Under the pieces are notes generated by a model. That model was not told the origin of the DNA. It saw only the letters and a list, made by a program, of their open reading frames with translations, and made no database searches. A stretch of DNA of 64,000 nucleotides. Origin: Gymnopilus junonius. Lineage: Eukaryota; Basidiomycota; Agaricomycetes; Agaricales; Galerinaceae. Positions 23,558-35,852 of the stretch are shown one piece after another; within the stretch, counting starts at the first letter, position 1, and every line of letters begins with the position of its first letter. The translations under genes and the position numbers were made by a program. The stretch lies in contig JADNYJ010000040.1 in NCBI GenBank assembly GCA_015501075.1, forward strand, positions 62,001-126,000. The letters run 5' to 3'.

Positions 23558-25996
23558 TCATTTACGGTAGAACTATTCCCATAGTGAGCATTGAATAAAA
23601 ATTTGAAGCCAAATAAGACTCACGTTACGTCGAAAGTTGAACCACAACGAAAGGCACCCTCTGTCAAAGCTACTCCGGAATCCACTGTTCGTCGACGGGG
23701 TCAATGCGACTGACAACCGAAAATAAGTTTATGCTTACCGTTTATGCGAGAACTCCCATTCCCGATTGACAATGCGGAATGCAATATCTTCATATGGAGG
23801 ACCAGCGCTGAAGTGAAGAAGCACCGTTTCATCATTTCCGGGCTCTTTAACAATTTTATATGTAGGAGCCTTGGATTTGTCGATGAGGTCTGGGTAAAAT
23901 ATATTGAACTAAAGTCATGTCAGAATGATATTGCAAAAAAAAATCAAGAAATGGACAGACCTTATAGCCTTGCACAACCTTCGGTGGAGGATTGTCCGTG
24001 CTGGAAAGATTATCAGCAATATCAGATATGCGGACTATCAATCACCTACTCGTAATGTGTTTGGTTGTACTTGTTCCATTCATAACCGGTGTGCACACGA
24101 TTGAAATATCTTGGCTTGCGAGGCCGATATTTATCCTCCCAGTTATAGCTAGTTGGATTGGCGATGTTTTCTTCAAGATTGAATAATTCCTCTTCCTCGT
24201 CGAGATCTTTCTCTGCTTCGGCTCTGTAGAGAGCCTCGGAAGCAAGATCGGCACTACTTGCAGCTTCTTCCGTCTGTGTCTCGACAACCGTAGGACGCGC
24301 GGTTTTTGGAACAAATCGAGATGCTGCCACGGTGCGACGTTGTTCAAACTAGAGTAACGGGTCAGACAAGAAATGTCCTTATTTTTCCATGTCAACGTAC
24401 CAGGGCTCGACGATCCTCTTTTTCGGTGATGATATCAATTTCCCGTTCCTCCTGCGATAGCTTGGTAATATTAATGAGCGGAGGGCTCATAGCGCGGTCG
24501 TATGCTTCAACGTCTTCTGCAGGGACGATTTCCTCGACGGCTTCTGTGTCTACCACAGCTTCAGAGGGATTCCTGCGAGACGCCAATCTAGCAACGCCAG
24601 CAAGCAGTTCCTCCTGGGCTTGCAATGCTTCGTCACGTTGCCGTTTTCTAAGTTGTTCCAGGCGGTTGCGAACGACAACTTCATGCAAACCCTTGAGTTT
24701 TGCCTAAAATACCTTTTAGTCAAATTAGTGACAGAGCCAGGGAAAAAAAAACCTTGGCCTTGTAAACAAGCAGTTTCTTCAGGAGATTTTCCCAATAATC
24801 AGTATCCACTGGCTCGCCACTGGTGAGTTTCTCCTGAATACGACGCTGAAGAGACGCTAAATCGTCATATGTCTTTCCTGAGAGGAGAGCCGCTATATCG
24901 GCTTCCACTGCAGCCGCCGCTTCAACACCCATGCGCTTGTTTGCTTGTAAACGATCCAGGCGATCCTTGCAGACTACCATCATATTCTGAATGTGTATGA
25001 GAGAGCATATTAGTTATTTTATAGACAACAAGAAACTTACAGTCCAAAAGTCGATGTTAACATCCGATTTTTCTAAAGTGAGATAGTGTTCAATGTCATC
25101 ATGTAATTCGTAAGTTTGTTCGGTAGACAAGCTCTTATATAGTTGTCAGTACCTAGCTTACGTCCATTGAAACTAGAGGTACTCACCCCAAATATATTGT
25201 AAGGTTCATCAAGATCAATTTCGAGACCAGCATCTTCATCGTCTTCGTTTTCTGCCTCCGTAGAGGGGGGGTTGACATACTTCAAATTGAGAGCCAAGAA
25301 GTCCACTGCCTTGGCCCGCTTTTCTTTGATTCGAATAGCTGCTCTCCTTCGTTCTTGTTCTAATTGGAACTCTCCATCCTTCGACAACCACTCCGACATC
25401 TGTGCCGACTCTTGCAGACGCGACATTCTGAGCTCTTCTTCCTCTCGCAGTCTAGCTTCAACCTCTCGTTCAGCCCGTCGACGATTCAGCCGTTCAAGTT
25501 CCTCCTTGGCTTCTTGACGTCGTATGGCATCCCTCCTCTGAGCTTCTGCCAACGTAAGGCCTTTCTTGCGGTCCATTTCATTCTTTTTGTGCCAACTAAA
25601 TTGCTGGCCAAGATTGATGTCATGGAACGGATTGTCCGTGGCACTGTATATGCTCAGTTCAGCTGCATGTCGAGCTTCCTCTTCCTCCTTGATGCGCCTT
25701 TTCTCTGCCTTTCTAGCCTTCCTGTCTTCTGACTTATCTCGTTTACGCCTGAAATAGCATTATATCCAACTTTCTTAAATTTGGAGCAAATATACTCACT
25801 TCTTGTCTTTATGGTCATGATCTCGACTTCTGCTTCTATCCCTTTTGTGTCGGCGGGACTCCTTATCCCTATCCTTGCTCCTGCTTCGACCATCGTAATC
25901 ACGTTCGTTCCTAGACTTATGACGAGACGACTGTTGCTCTCCTTCGTCGCGCCCTCTATGAGGAGACCGTGAACGCGAGCGTGAGTGCCTGGGCAT
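23558..25996 (-). CDS. Cactin, splicing-associated protein
   Basis: Cactin is a nuclear protein associated with the spliceosome (Cay1 in fission yeast). The N-terminus is an RS-like tract (MPRHSRSRSRSPHRGRDEG) followed by a Lys/Glu-rich coiled coil. The cactin middle domain follows (FEEL-type helices around 24720-25100). The C-terminal signature is complete once four short introns are removed: RPRKPRYFNRVHTGYEWNKY, NQTHYD, NPPPKVVQGYK, FNIFYPDLIDKSKAPTYKI, LHFSAGPPYEDIAFRIV, NREWEFSHKR, and finally GFRSSFDRG, LWFNFRRN and FYRK-stop. The frame extends upstream to 26038 (MSKQTQFNL), so an alternative start 42 bases earlier is possible. I prefer MPRHSRSR. It is divergent from ClpX with 138 bp between the starts. 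Confidence 0.92.
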
Positions 25997-26134
25997 AGTA
26001 AGTTGAGTGGAGAGATTGAATTGAGTCTGTTTGGACACTCCGGTGATGTCAGCCTAAATAAGGACAATCGTGGCCTAGCACCTCATCATCATCTACTATA
26101 TACCCCCTCTATTGTACCACAACTTTAAATCGCC
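25997..26134. promoter_or_regulatory. Shared promoter, cactin and ClpX
   Basis: 138 bp separate the two divergent ATGs. The plus strand has CTACTATATACC at about 26093-26104, a TATA-like element some 35 bp before the ClpX start. Confidence 0.4.
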
Positions 26135-28477
26135 ATGAGGCCTCTCAAAATCAAGCCCATTTCCCTCGGAATCAATCACACACGATCCAGTGTCAGAACA
26201 CTCCGCACTCAACCCCGGGATATGATACCGGAGAGCCATGAAAATGATGTACCTCGATATCCTCCTGGCTTTGGTCTTGCCACACCCCGTCAGGTGGGTC
26301 CAAAGTCCATGATATCCAGACCTTGCCTCTGATACAAGTTGATATCACGTTAGCTGGTGGATTATCTGAATCAGTTTGTTATTGGACAAGAAAATGCAAA
26401 GAAAGTCCTCTCTGTTGCGTAGGCAGAATGAACCCATCAATGTTTAGTGTCGTTATTGATCGTCAGTGCCACAGAGTGTTCAACCATTACAATCGCGTCC
26501 GTGCCAATCTTGAATATCAGGAACCTGAGAATATACTCTATGGATCAGAGGAAAGTGGCACTGACCAAGGTCTGCTTCGAAATAATAGCATTCCAAGTAC
26601 CATACATGACTTCCGTTACAGAACCCCTTGTCTCCTCAGCTCGGCTACGGCCCCTACGAAAGAAATTTCCGCCTCTTTCTTTGCGTACTCAAGAAACGCC
26701 CCCTCTATTTGAAAAGAGCAATGTACTAATTTTGTGGGTATTCAGACGTGCCACTGCACTTCTTTTACTGAACATGTTGAAGGGGGCCAACGGGTTCCGG
26801 TAAGCCATGCTCAACTTACTTGACATGACGAAGTTGGAACTGCCTTCAGGAAAAACGCTTCTCGCTCGAACATTGGCCAAAGTCCTTGACGTACCTTTTT
26901 CCGTCAGCGATGCTACCTCTTTCACTCAGGCAAGTCAGTTCATTCTTATATTTACTTCCACATTCTCAACTTGAAATCAGGCAGGATGTAAGTCCCCATA
27001 TAACAATCGTGGCTGTCTTCCAATCTATGTGCATATTAGATGTTGGCGAAGACGTTGACATGGCCATTCAGCGGCTTGTAAGTCATCTTTCCTTTGTTCC
27101 TTTTAACGTTTTTGATTTTCCTTAGGTCCAAGCAGCCAACTATGACCCATTACGTGCCAGGTAGTGTAAGTTTTTTCAGCACCGATTGTTACTAACTCAT
27201 CTCCTTGCAGTACTGGAATTGTCTATATAGACGAAGTCGACAAGATTGCTCGCCGTTCGGCGTCTGGCACAGAAGGATCAAGGGATGTGGGAGGAGAGGG
27301 CGTCCAGCAAGCCCTTTTGAGGATGATGGAAGGTTCCGTGGTCACTGTCCAAGCTAAAGGTGGTACCTCGGTGGAGATCCCGCCCGGCACTGGTGCGTCT
27401 AATCCAAGAGCCGGCCAGCGCGTGCCTCACCTCACAACGCGTAAGTAATTTTGAATGTCTTCTCGTTCAGGTTGCAATGTAAGCTAATTGTCCTCACACA
27501 TGCCAGCTAAATCGGATGTCTATCATATTGATACAACGAACGTGTTGTTCATTTTGAGCGGCGCATTTGTCGGCCTAGATAAGGTTATTAAGAAACGTGT
27601 TGCCAAAGGAGTACGTTATGCAGTAACCTAGTTTCTTAATTTTTCTGATGCTCGTACCTGTTGCAGTCCATCGGATTTACTGCAAACTTGGCGTCAGAAT
27701 CTAACCCATTACCATTCTTTACCTCGAACCGCAAGGCAGTACATAACCCTCTAGACCTTGTCGAAACCTCTGGTATGATTCATAAATGATTGCATTCTTT
27801 TGTCATGCTAATACGAAGTCTCAGACCTTGTGCAGTACGGGTAAGAAAATAATTCTATATGCATGATCCTACAATACTCATTTACAGCGCAAAGGTTCAT
27901 TCCTGAATTCATCTCGCGACTCCCATCGATAACTGCACTGGCTCCCTTGACAATCCCGGACCTCCGACGAATATTAACGGAAGTCAAGGGCTCGCTGATC
28001 TCGCAGTATATGTCATTATTTGCATACTCTGGAGTCGAGATCCGGTTTACTAGCGCTGCTCTTGATGAAATATGCAAGAAAGCTTTTGAACGCGGTGGTG
28101 GAGCTCGTGGATTACGTGGAATCATGGTTAGCTCACTTAGTTGATAACAGGAATATGACTGAAGAACTTTTTCCCAAAACAGGAATCCCTCCTACTCGAT
28201 CCCATGTACGAAGTACCGTAAGTACCGTTCAGATAATTTTATTTGGTATCTGACGTATAAATTATTCTACCGTCCCAGAGGATCTGTGAGTGCTCCATCT
28301 GAATTTCATGCTTACAGTGTCCTTAATCCTGGTTGGAAGGATATTTGCCATGTACTTATTACAGCTGACACTGTCAGAGGTGTCTTGCCAGCGGGATACT
28401 GGAAGAAGGGACAATCGGTGCAATTTTGGGAAACTTGGGCCACTGAAGAAGGGAATTACGCAAAAGGAAAATCATGA
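26135..28477 (+). CDS. Mitochondrial ClpX-type AAA+ unfoldase
   Basis: ClpX unfolds proteins in the mitochondrial matrix using ATP. The N-terminus ([19 protein letters not shown]) is basic and lacks acids, as a matrix-targeting signal should. The zinc-binding domain of bacterial ClpX is absent. Blocks seen: [15 protein letters not shown] then [15 protein letters not shown]; Walker A GPTGSGKT (on a 17-nt microexon, 26783-26799, plus the next exon); pore loop AGYVGED; Walker [12 protein letters not shown]; sensor region; [21 protein letters not shown]; and [23 protein letters not shown] C-terminal text. An IGF tripeptide (27670-27678), used by bacterial ClpX to dock on ClpP, is present. There are more than ten introns, 45-60 nt each. 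The final exon ends NYAKGKS. Confidence 0.92.
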
Positions 28478-28707
28478 CAAACGGGAATACCTTTCATCGC
28501 GGAACCACATGTACTATCTGAACAAATTTGTAACAATAGTTCAATCATCTCGTAATGTACCCAATTCATTGTGCTTTAGAGACATCTATAATGTTTCGCA
28601 GAAGGAAAATTTTTTACAAGATGGGCCATTCTCCGTATTGCATGCAAAGGTAGACGATCATCCGAAATGAGAAGAATCTGGATGATGAACCGTCCGCGAT
28701 ATCAAAT

Positions 28708-29546
28708 TTACTCTTTATCTTTCTTCTCATCCGTATTCTTCTTTTCTTTCTCCTCTTTCTTCTCTTCCTCTTCCTCTTCCTTAGTTTCAGTGGGAGCAGG
28801 GACAGCCTTACCGCTTAGCGAAAGATTGGTCTTTTGCGCATCTTCGAAGGCGGCTTTGAAAAGTGCGGCATCTACTCAAAAAGTTAGATTGAAACATGAG
28901 TCAGAAAGGTATCCAACTTACTCTCTGGATTAGCAAATCGGATGGCAAGAGTCTCCGCTGTTGGAGGGTGCTCAGAGTAATCCGCAGCTACTTTCCAGAC
29001 CCAACTCCTGTCAGATCCAACATTGGGTTGCAGTCGCATGTCCCCAGAGACTTTGGAAAATATCAAAACTTGTCTCAGAAGAAAGGCGAGAAACGATGGA
29101 TACTTACTGACATGGTTCGCGCAAACCTTCAATGTCTTGTCGCGTCTCATCACAAGCCGAACCTTCTTGGTCTCTTTATGAGAAAGTAAACGAACGTCTC
29201 CGGTACCACGCTCCTTCCACTCAGTTGATTCACTATCGAACCTGAAAAGCTTCGCGCGCCTGTCATGTGCAGATGGGCAAGGGTTGATTAGAGGGCTGAT
29301 TTAACACGATCGCGTTGATTCAACAGACATACATCTTGAAAAGGACATCCTCGTCCTCCTCGAGGGTCTTTGTCTCGACTTGTTCAGTAAGTTTGATCAC
29401 GGGCTCGAAGTGGACATCGACCTCTTCTTCCTGAAATGTAGAGGAAACATCGTCAGAAGATCTATAGCTTTGCAAGGGCGTGATGATCAGAGAAATAAAA
29501 AGCAAGAACATACTCTAGGAACGAGAGCAGAAACGTTATCGGACAT
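28708..29546 (-). CDS. Ran-binding protein 1 (RanBP1/Yrb1)
   Basis: RanBP1 binds Ran-GTP and helps RanGAP release cargo after nuclear export, in the cytosol. The start is [11 protein letters not shown] at 29546. An intron (donor GTATGT) joins it to [14 protein letters not shown]. The Ran-binding domain follows: [57 protein letters not shown] and LAIRFANPE, all family hallmarks. The C-terminus is a Lys/Glu-rich tail ([17 protein letters not shown]). About five short introns are present. It is divergent from Emp24, with only 161 bp between the ATGs, so the promoter is shared. Confidence 0.93.
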
Positions 29547-29707
29547 TTGGAACAGAGATGTAGTTGTGGTGGTTTAGCGATGAAGTACGGAGAGGTCAAG
29601 ATGCCAATGATAGAAAATACAAGGTATCGTGACCCTGGAACCCTAATCTGGGGTCTATTTCCGTTTGTGTCGTGTCTGCAGTGAACACTTGCCAAAAAGT
29701 CACCACC

Positions 29708-30514
29708 ATGTATACCCATTCTTTTCTATTATCATGTCTATCCCTCATCTTTCTTTTTTCATCTCTTGCCTCTGCCCACCTTATTGAAGTTCCTGCAGGA
29801 AAGAAGGAGTGCTTCTTCGAAGACCTCCATGTACATGACAAGGCAGGTCCTCTCTGCCGATAGTTCTTGGTCTCTCTGAGTGTCATTCCACAGATGACTG
29901 TCACTTATCAAGTTGGGGATGGCGGACATCTAGACATTGATTTCTGGGTAAAGAAACCCCCCGTCCGTTCTACGGCATTTCTCATTCGGCTCTACAGCTT
30001 TCAGACCCTACTGGCAAGGTCCTTGGAAAGCAAATTCGACAATCAACCGGCCAGTTAGCTATTACTGCGGAGAAAGACGGTCGTCACGAGTATTGCTTCT
30101 CAAACCAAATGAGTGCCATCGCCGATAAGATGGTCAGCTTCAACGTCCATGGCGTCATCTATGTTACGGGAGACGGTCAGTCTTATTTTTTCTCACCCCA
30201 ATGCTGTGCTAATAGCTTGCGACGTTAGATGTTGTCGCTCCAATAGAAAGAGAAATACGGAAGTTGGCAGCTGGACTGGTTTCGGTCAAAGATGAACAGG
30301 AATATATCGTGGTCAGAGAAAGGACGCATCGGAACACTGCAGAGTCTACCAATTCGCGCGTTAAGTGGTGGTCAATCTTGCAAGCAATAGTACTGTTCTC
30401 GGTGGTGGCATGGCAAGTATTTTACCTAAAGGTCCGTCTCTTCCCCTCGTCATCCTTATGTAGTTACTGAAGGTTTTCCTGCAGTCCTTCTTCGAAGTGA
30501 AACGCGTAATCTAA
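29708..30514 (+). CDS. EMP24: p24 family cargo receptor, Emp24 type
   Basis: p24 proteins cycle between ER and Golgi in COPII/COPI vesicles and select cargo such as GPI-anchored proteins. A signal peptide (SFLLSCLSLIFLFSSLASA) precedes the GOLD domain: HLIEVPAGKKECFFEDLH, MTVTYQVGDGGHLDIDFW, EKDGRHEYCFSNQMS and KMVSFNVHGVIYV. A coiled-coil linker leads to the membrane segment (SILQAIVLFSVVAWQVFYL). The cytosolic tail is SFFEVKRVI: a diphenylalanine COPII signal and a short basic tail as in the p24-beta/Emp24 subgroup. Introns are short, and the last one lies just before SFFEVKRVI. Confidence 0.92.
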
Positions 30515-31071
30515 TTGCCATATCATTAATTTATTACTTGTTTTCCTTTCTTATACAGCAGCTTACTCTCTCTCCCTTTACAAGTCGAAAGTTGAGCAAT
30601 GTGATGAAGAAAAGCCTTTTGCACGTGTCTGATACAACATTTGGTTGCAAATCCTTAGGTTCAGTCAGTTGCTTCGGTTAAAGCTGGTCTACTTTGATCT
30701 TCGCATTGAGTATCTGTTAGTCTTAACTGTTATGCCATTTACATGGTTACTCAATGATGTATGAAATGAGGAGTGATTCATTCAAGGGGCAGTTGCAGGA
30801 GGACAAGCCTGGAGTTTAGGCAATGTTCCATGGGTATACATAATGCGATAACTCGACAAATTACAGACAATAATTGAACTAAAAAAGTGTGCATAGGTGG
30901 TCATAAAGGCGTGAAGATGTCGTAAATAGGACCAGAATTAGGAATTAACAATCGAGACGACGGACAAATATCGATAAAGGTCGGATGAAACAGACATACA
31001 ACTACAAGGATCGAGTGAAGGTGCGTCTATCAAATTCACGCCAAATCCCGGAATTAGGATACACGCGTTAG
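30515..31071. other. Convergent 3' region between Emp24 and kinesin-8
   Basis: 557 bp of A/T-leaning sequence between two stop codons. It should hold both 3' UTRs. I see no open frame, repeat or RNA gene. Confidence 0.5.
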
Positions 31072-34000
31072 TCAACGCCAGGAGGGCTTCACGGATCTAC
31101 TTGCACTCAAATCCCCACTAACATTCGGGTCGAATACGCCAGACAAATTCCCCATGCTTGAAGACCCGTTTGCCCTCACCCTTAAGGAGCCAGCGGTCAA
31201 GCTTCTAGTCAACGATGACCTTTTCGCTCTCTTTCCTGGACTGACTGGTAGAAGCACACGACGTGCGCTAGTCTTGGCACCCTCGTCTGTTATAAGAGGA
31301 GGCACTGGTGGAATCACGCTCGATCGTCGTCTGCCCTTCTCGTTGCGGATTGGACCAATATTTGACCGTCTTCTTCCGGCATTCTTGCTTGCTGAAGCAT
31401 GTACTCCTGCCTTTACTGACGAAGGTGCTCGTCTGTTGGGTGAACCTGGCATGCGATCGCGCACTTTGGGCAGATGCAAACTACCATCACTTGAGCCCGA
31501 TTCGTCCGTAGAGCGCATTCTATTTAGATTCATGTCCGAGAGTGGAGGGCCACGCGATTCTGTAACGCTCTCATCGTCTTCTCGGAGGCTTCCTAGAGCC
31601 CACACTTTCGACTTAGATGACTTGAGGAAGCTGGGATCCAACCGACTTGGTCGAGGTCGCCTCGATTGTCGAGAAGTTGATGAATTGGGCTGACTTGTCG
31701 ACTCTGGCAAAGATGATGACAATATACTGACATTGACGCTGTCTTCGGTCTTCTCGTTCTCATCTTCCCATTCGCTCTCTGATCCAAGCGATGAAGGGCA
31801 CCGCGGCACAGGAGAAGCTGGACGGGGTGGAGGCTTTGTCGTTATTTCTGTTGAAGGACTTGCTGGAATGACCTGAACAGCAATCGGAAACAGTTTTGCT
31901 CCTCCATCATCAAGATCGCCCTGCCCAGCCTCGTCCCGCCATTGGACATTCTTTATTGATTTCGGAGCCTTCTTCTCCTTGTCCGACACCCTGCGGTAAG
32001 GTTGTGAAGCAAGACTAGACCGAAGCGATTTTCTCGGTGACTTATGAGATCGGCGGGGAGGTGATGCTGAAATTGAAAGGTTCCCATATGTCGATGAATG
32101 TCGAGACGAACTGGCTCTAGCAGGCTGTTGCAGTACAGCTGGGCCTGAGCTAACTCGCCGGCCAAAGGATGCGCTATAGTTCAGGAAGTTATCATACAAG
32201 GAAGATTCAACGTGATCTTTTAGACTGTAGGATTCAGTAGAGTGCCCGAGAAGCTGCTTGAACGTCGCGTCATTCCTTTCTTTCATTCCCCCCAAGGTGC
32301 TCGCCAACTTGTTGACGTCGTCATCACTGTGAGGTGCTTTGAGGACATGTGCAGCTTCCCCGACCATAAGTGTGCACCTTCCAAGCATACTGACCAATTG
32401 AACAGTAACATCCGCCATATCGGTAAGGGCTTCCCGCATGACATTACGCTCCAGCTCTGCTTTTAACTTCTCCATAGAGGCTTTCGTACTCGATGTCTCT
32501 AACTTGACATTCTGTAAGCTGACTTCATCAAGTTTTTCAGACTTTCTCTCTGAAACTGCGCGCATGGTAGCATCGAACATGGCATTGGAGTTGGAAGAGC
32601 GTTGGAGACGAGTATTCAACAATGATCCTGGTTTGATAGCCTCTTCTTCTGGGCCAGCCAGCGCTTGCAGCAAAGCGCGTTCCGCTTGAGAGATATTTGA
32701 CTCAGGTTCCGTTTCTATTTGGGACAGGCGCGCCCGGATTGCCTGCAGTTTGATCTTCGCCACAGCGAGTTTTCCAGAACAAGTCGCACCGTCCATGATG
32801 GAAGGTTTGGTTTGCTCCATTTTGAGGTGCACATCATTGCGAGCTCTGTCAACTTCTGTCTTAGATTCTGCTTTCTTGCGAACCTGAATATCCAGTTCTG
32901 AACTCCTCTTCCCGGCCAGTTTTTCCTTTAGCTCTGCGATCTCCAGATTAAGCCTGTTGATGGCTTCCACATAACGCCCGACATGACGGTCAACGTTGAC
33001 GACATTGCGAGTGACGACTTTGGTCTTAATCTTGGTTGCTCGCTCGGCATATACCAGGGTGTTATGGGTGTCGTCGAAGTGGTTTGACGTGGGCGCCACG
33101 CAGACAATCATGACTGTTTTGCAGTTGCCGCCAAGTGAGAATTTCAGCAAACGCGTAAGTTTGCTGTTGCGATATGGTACATGACGAACTGCACCTCCGC
33201 TCTCACAGAGTGCATTGATGCAGTTGCCAAGTGCCAGGAGAGATTTATTGATGTTGGCACCTTCCACCATACGCTGGCCCATGTTGGTTGTGGCAGCAGC
33301 ACGCTCGCTGCCGGCAAGATCGATGATTGATAGTGTACCCATGGTTCTTTGTTCCGTCAATGCGGCAGTCCTGGGAGACTGAGATACATGGACCTGTAGT
33401 ACAGCATGCGAACGGGAACTTGTTTCATTGGCATGCGTTGGGCTCTGAGTCCGCCTAAGATTGCCTTGCAAGACAATCTCCTTGACTTCTTCCGCCGTTC
33501 GTGGCTTCAGTTCAACCAGACCAACAACTTTCACCGTCTTGTCCTCACGTATGGATAAGCCCCCTCGCTGTGTTGGTGTTCCGGGCTCAGCCAGAAGGTC
33601 CCGAATTTCCTCATTGTAGATCTCCAGGAATGTAACCATGACCTCAACGTTCCATTCTTCTGACCTGTCTTCGATCCGTTGGAATAAGTCGGCCATGGTC
33701 AGGTAGATAATCCCTGGGTCTATGTCGGTACCACTGATAGTATGGGTTTTGCCGCAGCCTGTGGCCTACAGAGAAAGTCAATATGAACACTTACTGTGGA
33801 AGTAATGCATAGCAAGAAGAGCGAGCCAACTCACCCCGTATGCAAAAACAGTTGCATTGTAACCATCGAGAAGGCCCCGAAGTAGAGGCTGAGCCGTAGC
33901 TTCGTAAACTTCTTGTTGCCGTGCTTCATGACCGAATACACGATCGAACATAAATCGCCTGTCCTTGTATCTCTTCGTCCCGGGAGGCAAGAACCCGCGT

Positions 34001-34288
34001 TCCATAAATGATTTAACTCTGTCCTTCTCGTCGGGGTCGAAAGTCAGAATACGGTCGTCAACGACTTGAACGATATCTCTTAAAGTAGAGGTGTTCACGA
34101 CTTTTCCGGGTGTAGAGAGCGCACCATCACCTCTCAGGGTCGTCTCAAAGCAGGGCTCGGGGAGGCGGGCGGCCTCCCATGCTGTCGGTGGTCGCACTCG
34201 AACTACGGAAATGCTGGTTAGAAGGAATATCGTAGCAACAAAGGTTCGAGTAAGCACCTGCAACAGTAATGGAGCCTGCGGCAACCAT
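31072..34288 (-). CDS. Kinesin-8 motor protein (Kip3/Klp5/Klp6 type)
   Basis: This is a plus-end-directed motor that shortens microtubules and positions spindle and nucleus. The start MVAAGSITVA is spliced to VRVRPPTAWEAARLPEP. RYKDRRFMFDRVFG and QEVYEATAQPLLRGLLDGY, then NATVFAYG, lead across an intron to ATGCGKTHTISGTD. This P-loop text (GATGCGKT) is the kinesin-8 form. Further motor motifs are NETSSRSHAVLQV (switch I), IDLAGSER (switch II) and PYRNSKLTRLLKFSLGGN. The neck is followed by a coiled coil, and the last about 450 residues are basic, Ser/Pro-rich and disordered, as is usual for the microtubule-binding tail. Total length is about 1,050 residues. Only about three introns fall in the motor half, and the tail is one long exon of 2.6 kb. 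Confidence 0.94.
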
Positions 34289-34424
34289 AGTTAAAAAAGA
34301 CAAATAATTAATACAGTTTTTATGAGACGACAGTGTAGGACGAATGAGATGTTCAACTTGAAGTTGTATGTAATGATGAAGGCACGCTGCACACCGCAAA
34401 ACTGAACCATCAGCGTGTTTCCGT

Positions 34425-34430
34425 CACGTG
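34425..34430. promoter_or_regulatory. CACGTG box in kinesin-8/dihydroorotase promoter
   Basis: The palindrome CACGTG, within GTCACGTGA, lies in the 189-bp gap between the divergent starts of kinesin-8 (34288) and dihydroorotase (34478). It is a typical site for basic helix-loop-helix factors such as Cbf1. The same nonamer occurs in the LYS12/CDT2 promoter. Confidence 0.45.
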
Positions 34431-34477
34431 ATCGCGCTCTCCCAGTATCAGACTCAGTCATCTTATCGTCGGCAATT

Positions 34478-35769
34478 ATGTCTATCTCAGTAGAATCCCC
34501 TGCAGACTTTCATGTTCATCTACGCCAAGGATCAATATCCAAACTCATTGTGCCTCATGTCCGTCAAGGCGGATTTAATCTTGCGTATGTCATGGTGAGC
34601 ACAACTCGCACAATATTCCACCTGAACAGAATTTTGAATTCTTGCCCATCAAAGCCGAATCTGAAACCACCAATTACAACGACCGAACGGGCTCTCGAAT
34701 ACAAGGCTGAATTGCAAAAAATCGATCCTAATGTAGAATATCTAATGACTCTTTACCTTTCACCCGATTTGACACCTGACGAGATCAGAAAAGCAAAAAA
34801 AGCGGGAATCATAGGTGGGTTTTGAGTCCTTCTTTCATGATCGGTCGTAGATATGATTTCTTGACTCCATAGGCGTTAAGTCGTACCCTCGAGGCGTAAC
34901 TACTAACTCGGATGGAGGAATTGAATCTTACGAGACATACTACCCAATTTTTGAAGCTATGCAGGAAGTTGACTTGGTTCTCAATTTACATGGAGAAGTC
35001 CCCTCCGATGCAAATGCAGTACGAGCGAATTAGTAGCCTTTTGCACCGTTTCTCTGTTCTGACATTTAACCAGAACATCCACGTCCTGAACGCTGAACCG
35101 ACATTCCTCCCGCATCTATTCAAACTGCATAAAGCATTTCCATCCTTACGTATTGTCCTTGAACACGCAACGACCAGAGCTGCTGTCGAGGCTGTTAAAA
35201 CGTGTGGACCGACCGTCGCTTGCACAATCACGGCGCATCACCTTGCTCTGACTGTTGACGATTGGGCCGGACAGTCTTGGAATTTCTGCAAGCCTGTGGC
35301 TAAGTACCCCGATGATCGACAGGCACTTAGGGATGTGGTTAAGGAAGGTTTGTAAACTCCAAAGGATGTGACACCCTTTTGTAGCTAATACGAGCTCCAA
35401 GGACACCCCCGTTTTTTCCTTGGATCCGACTCAGCACCCCATCCACCCCATGCAAAGTCAACCAGTACCCCCGCCCATGCTTGCGCTGCAGGTGTATATA
35501 CGTCTCCGATTCTCCTCCCGCTTGCGGCACACCTTCTGGAGTCATTTGGAGCATTGAATCAGCTCAAAGGGTTTGTTAGTGGGCATGGTAGGGCATTCTA
35601 TGGACAACCTGCTGAACAGCATCTCAATCAACGGCTCGTAACGCTACGGAAAACGTCGACCAAAAAGCTGGTTGATGGAGAGTATATACTGGAAAATGAG
35701 AGTTTGGTTCCATTTTGGGCTGGCAAAGAGATCGGATGGGAAATTGTGGAAGTGACGAATGTCGATTAG
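34478..35769 (+). CDS. URA4: Dihydroorotase (pyrimidine synthesis)
   Basis: Dihydroorotase cyclises carbamoyl-aspartate to dihydroorotate, the third step of pyrimidine synthesis, in the cytosol. The protein starts MSISVESPADFHVHLRQG, with the DFHVHLR metal-binding motif at residues 10-16. An intron after AYVM joins PNLKPPITTTERALEYK. The lysine that is carboxylated to bridge the two zincs is in IGVKSYPRG. Later metal ligands are in LNLHGE, LEHATTRAA and ITAHHLALT, with the catalytic aspartate in GSDSAPHP. The protein ends EIVEVTNVD. All active-site residues I can check are present. It has about five short introns. The start chosen is the ATG that leaves the family's normal N-terminus; an ATG 63 bases upstream in frame gives a non-conserved extension. 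Confidence 0.93.
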
Positions 35770-35852
35770 GGGGCAATATCAAAGAACACGATATGAGTGC
35801 AAGATGATAGTCTTCCATTAGGCATAAAAATGAAGGGAGTCTCAATCTTAGT

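Noticed and set aside
23744..24055. Plus-strand 103-codon open frame
   Set aside because: It is opposite the C-terminal exons of cactin, whose minus-strand motifs are unambiguous.
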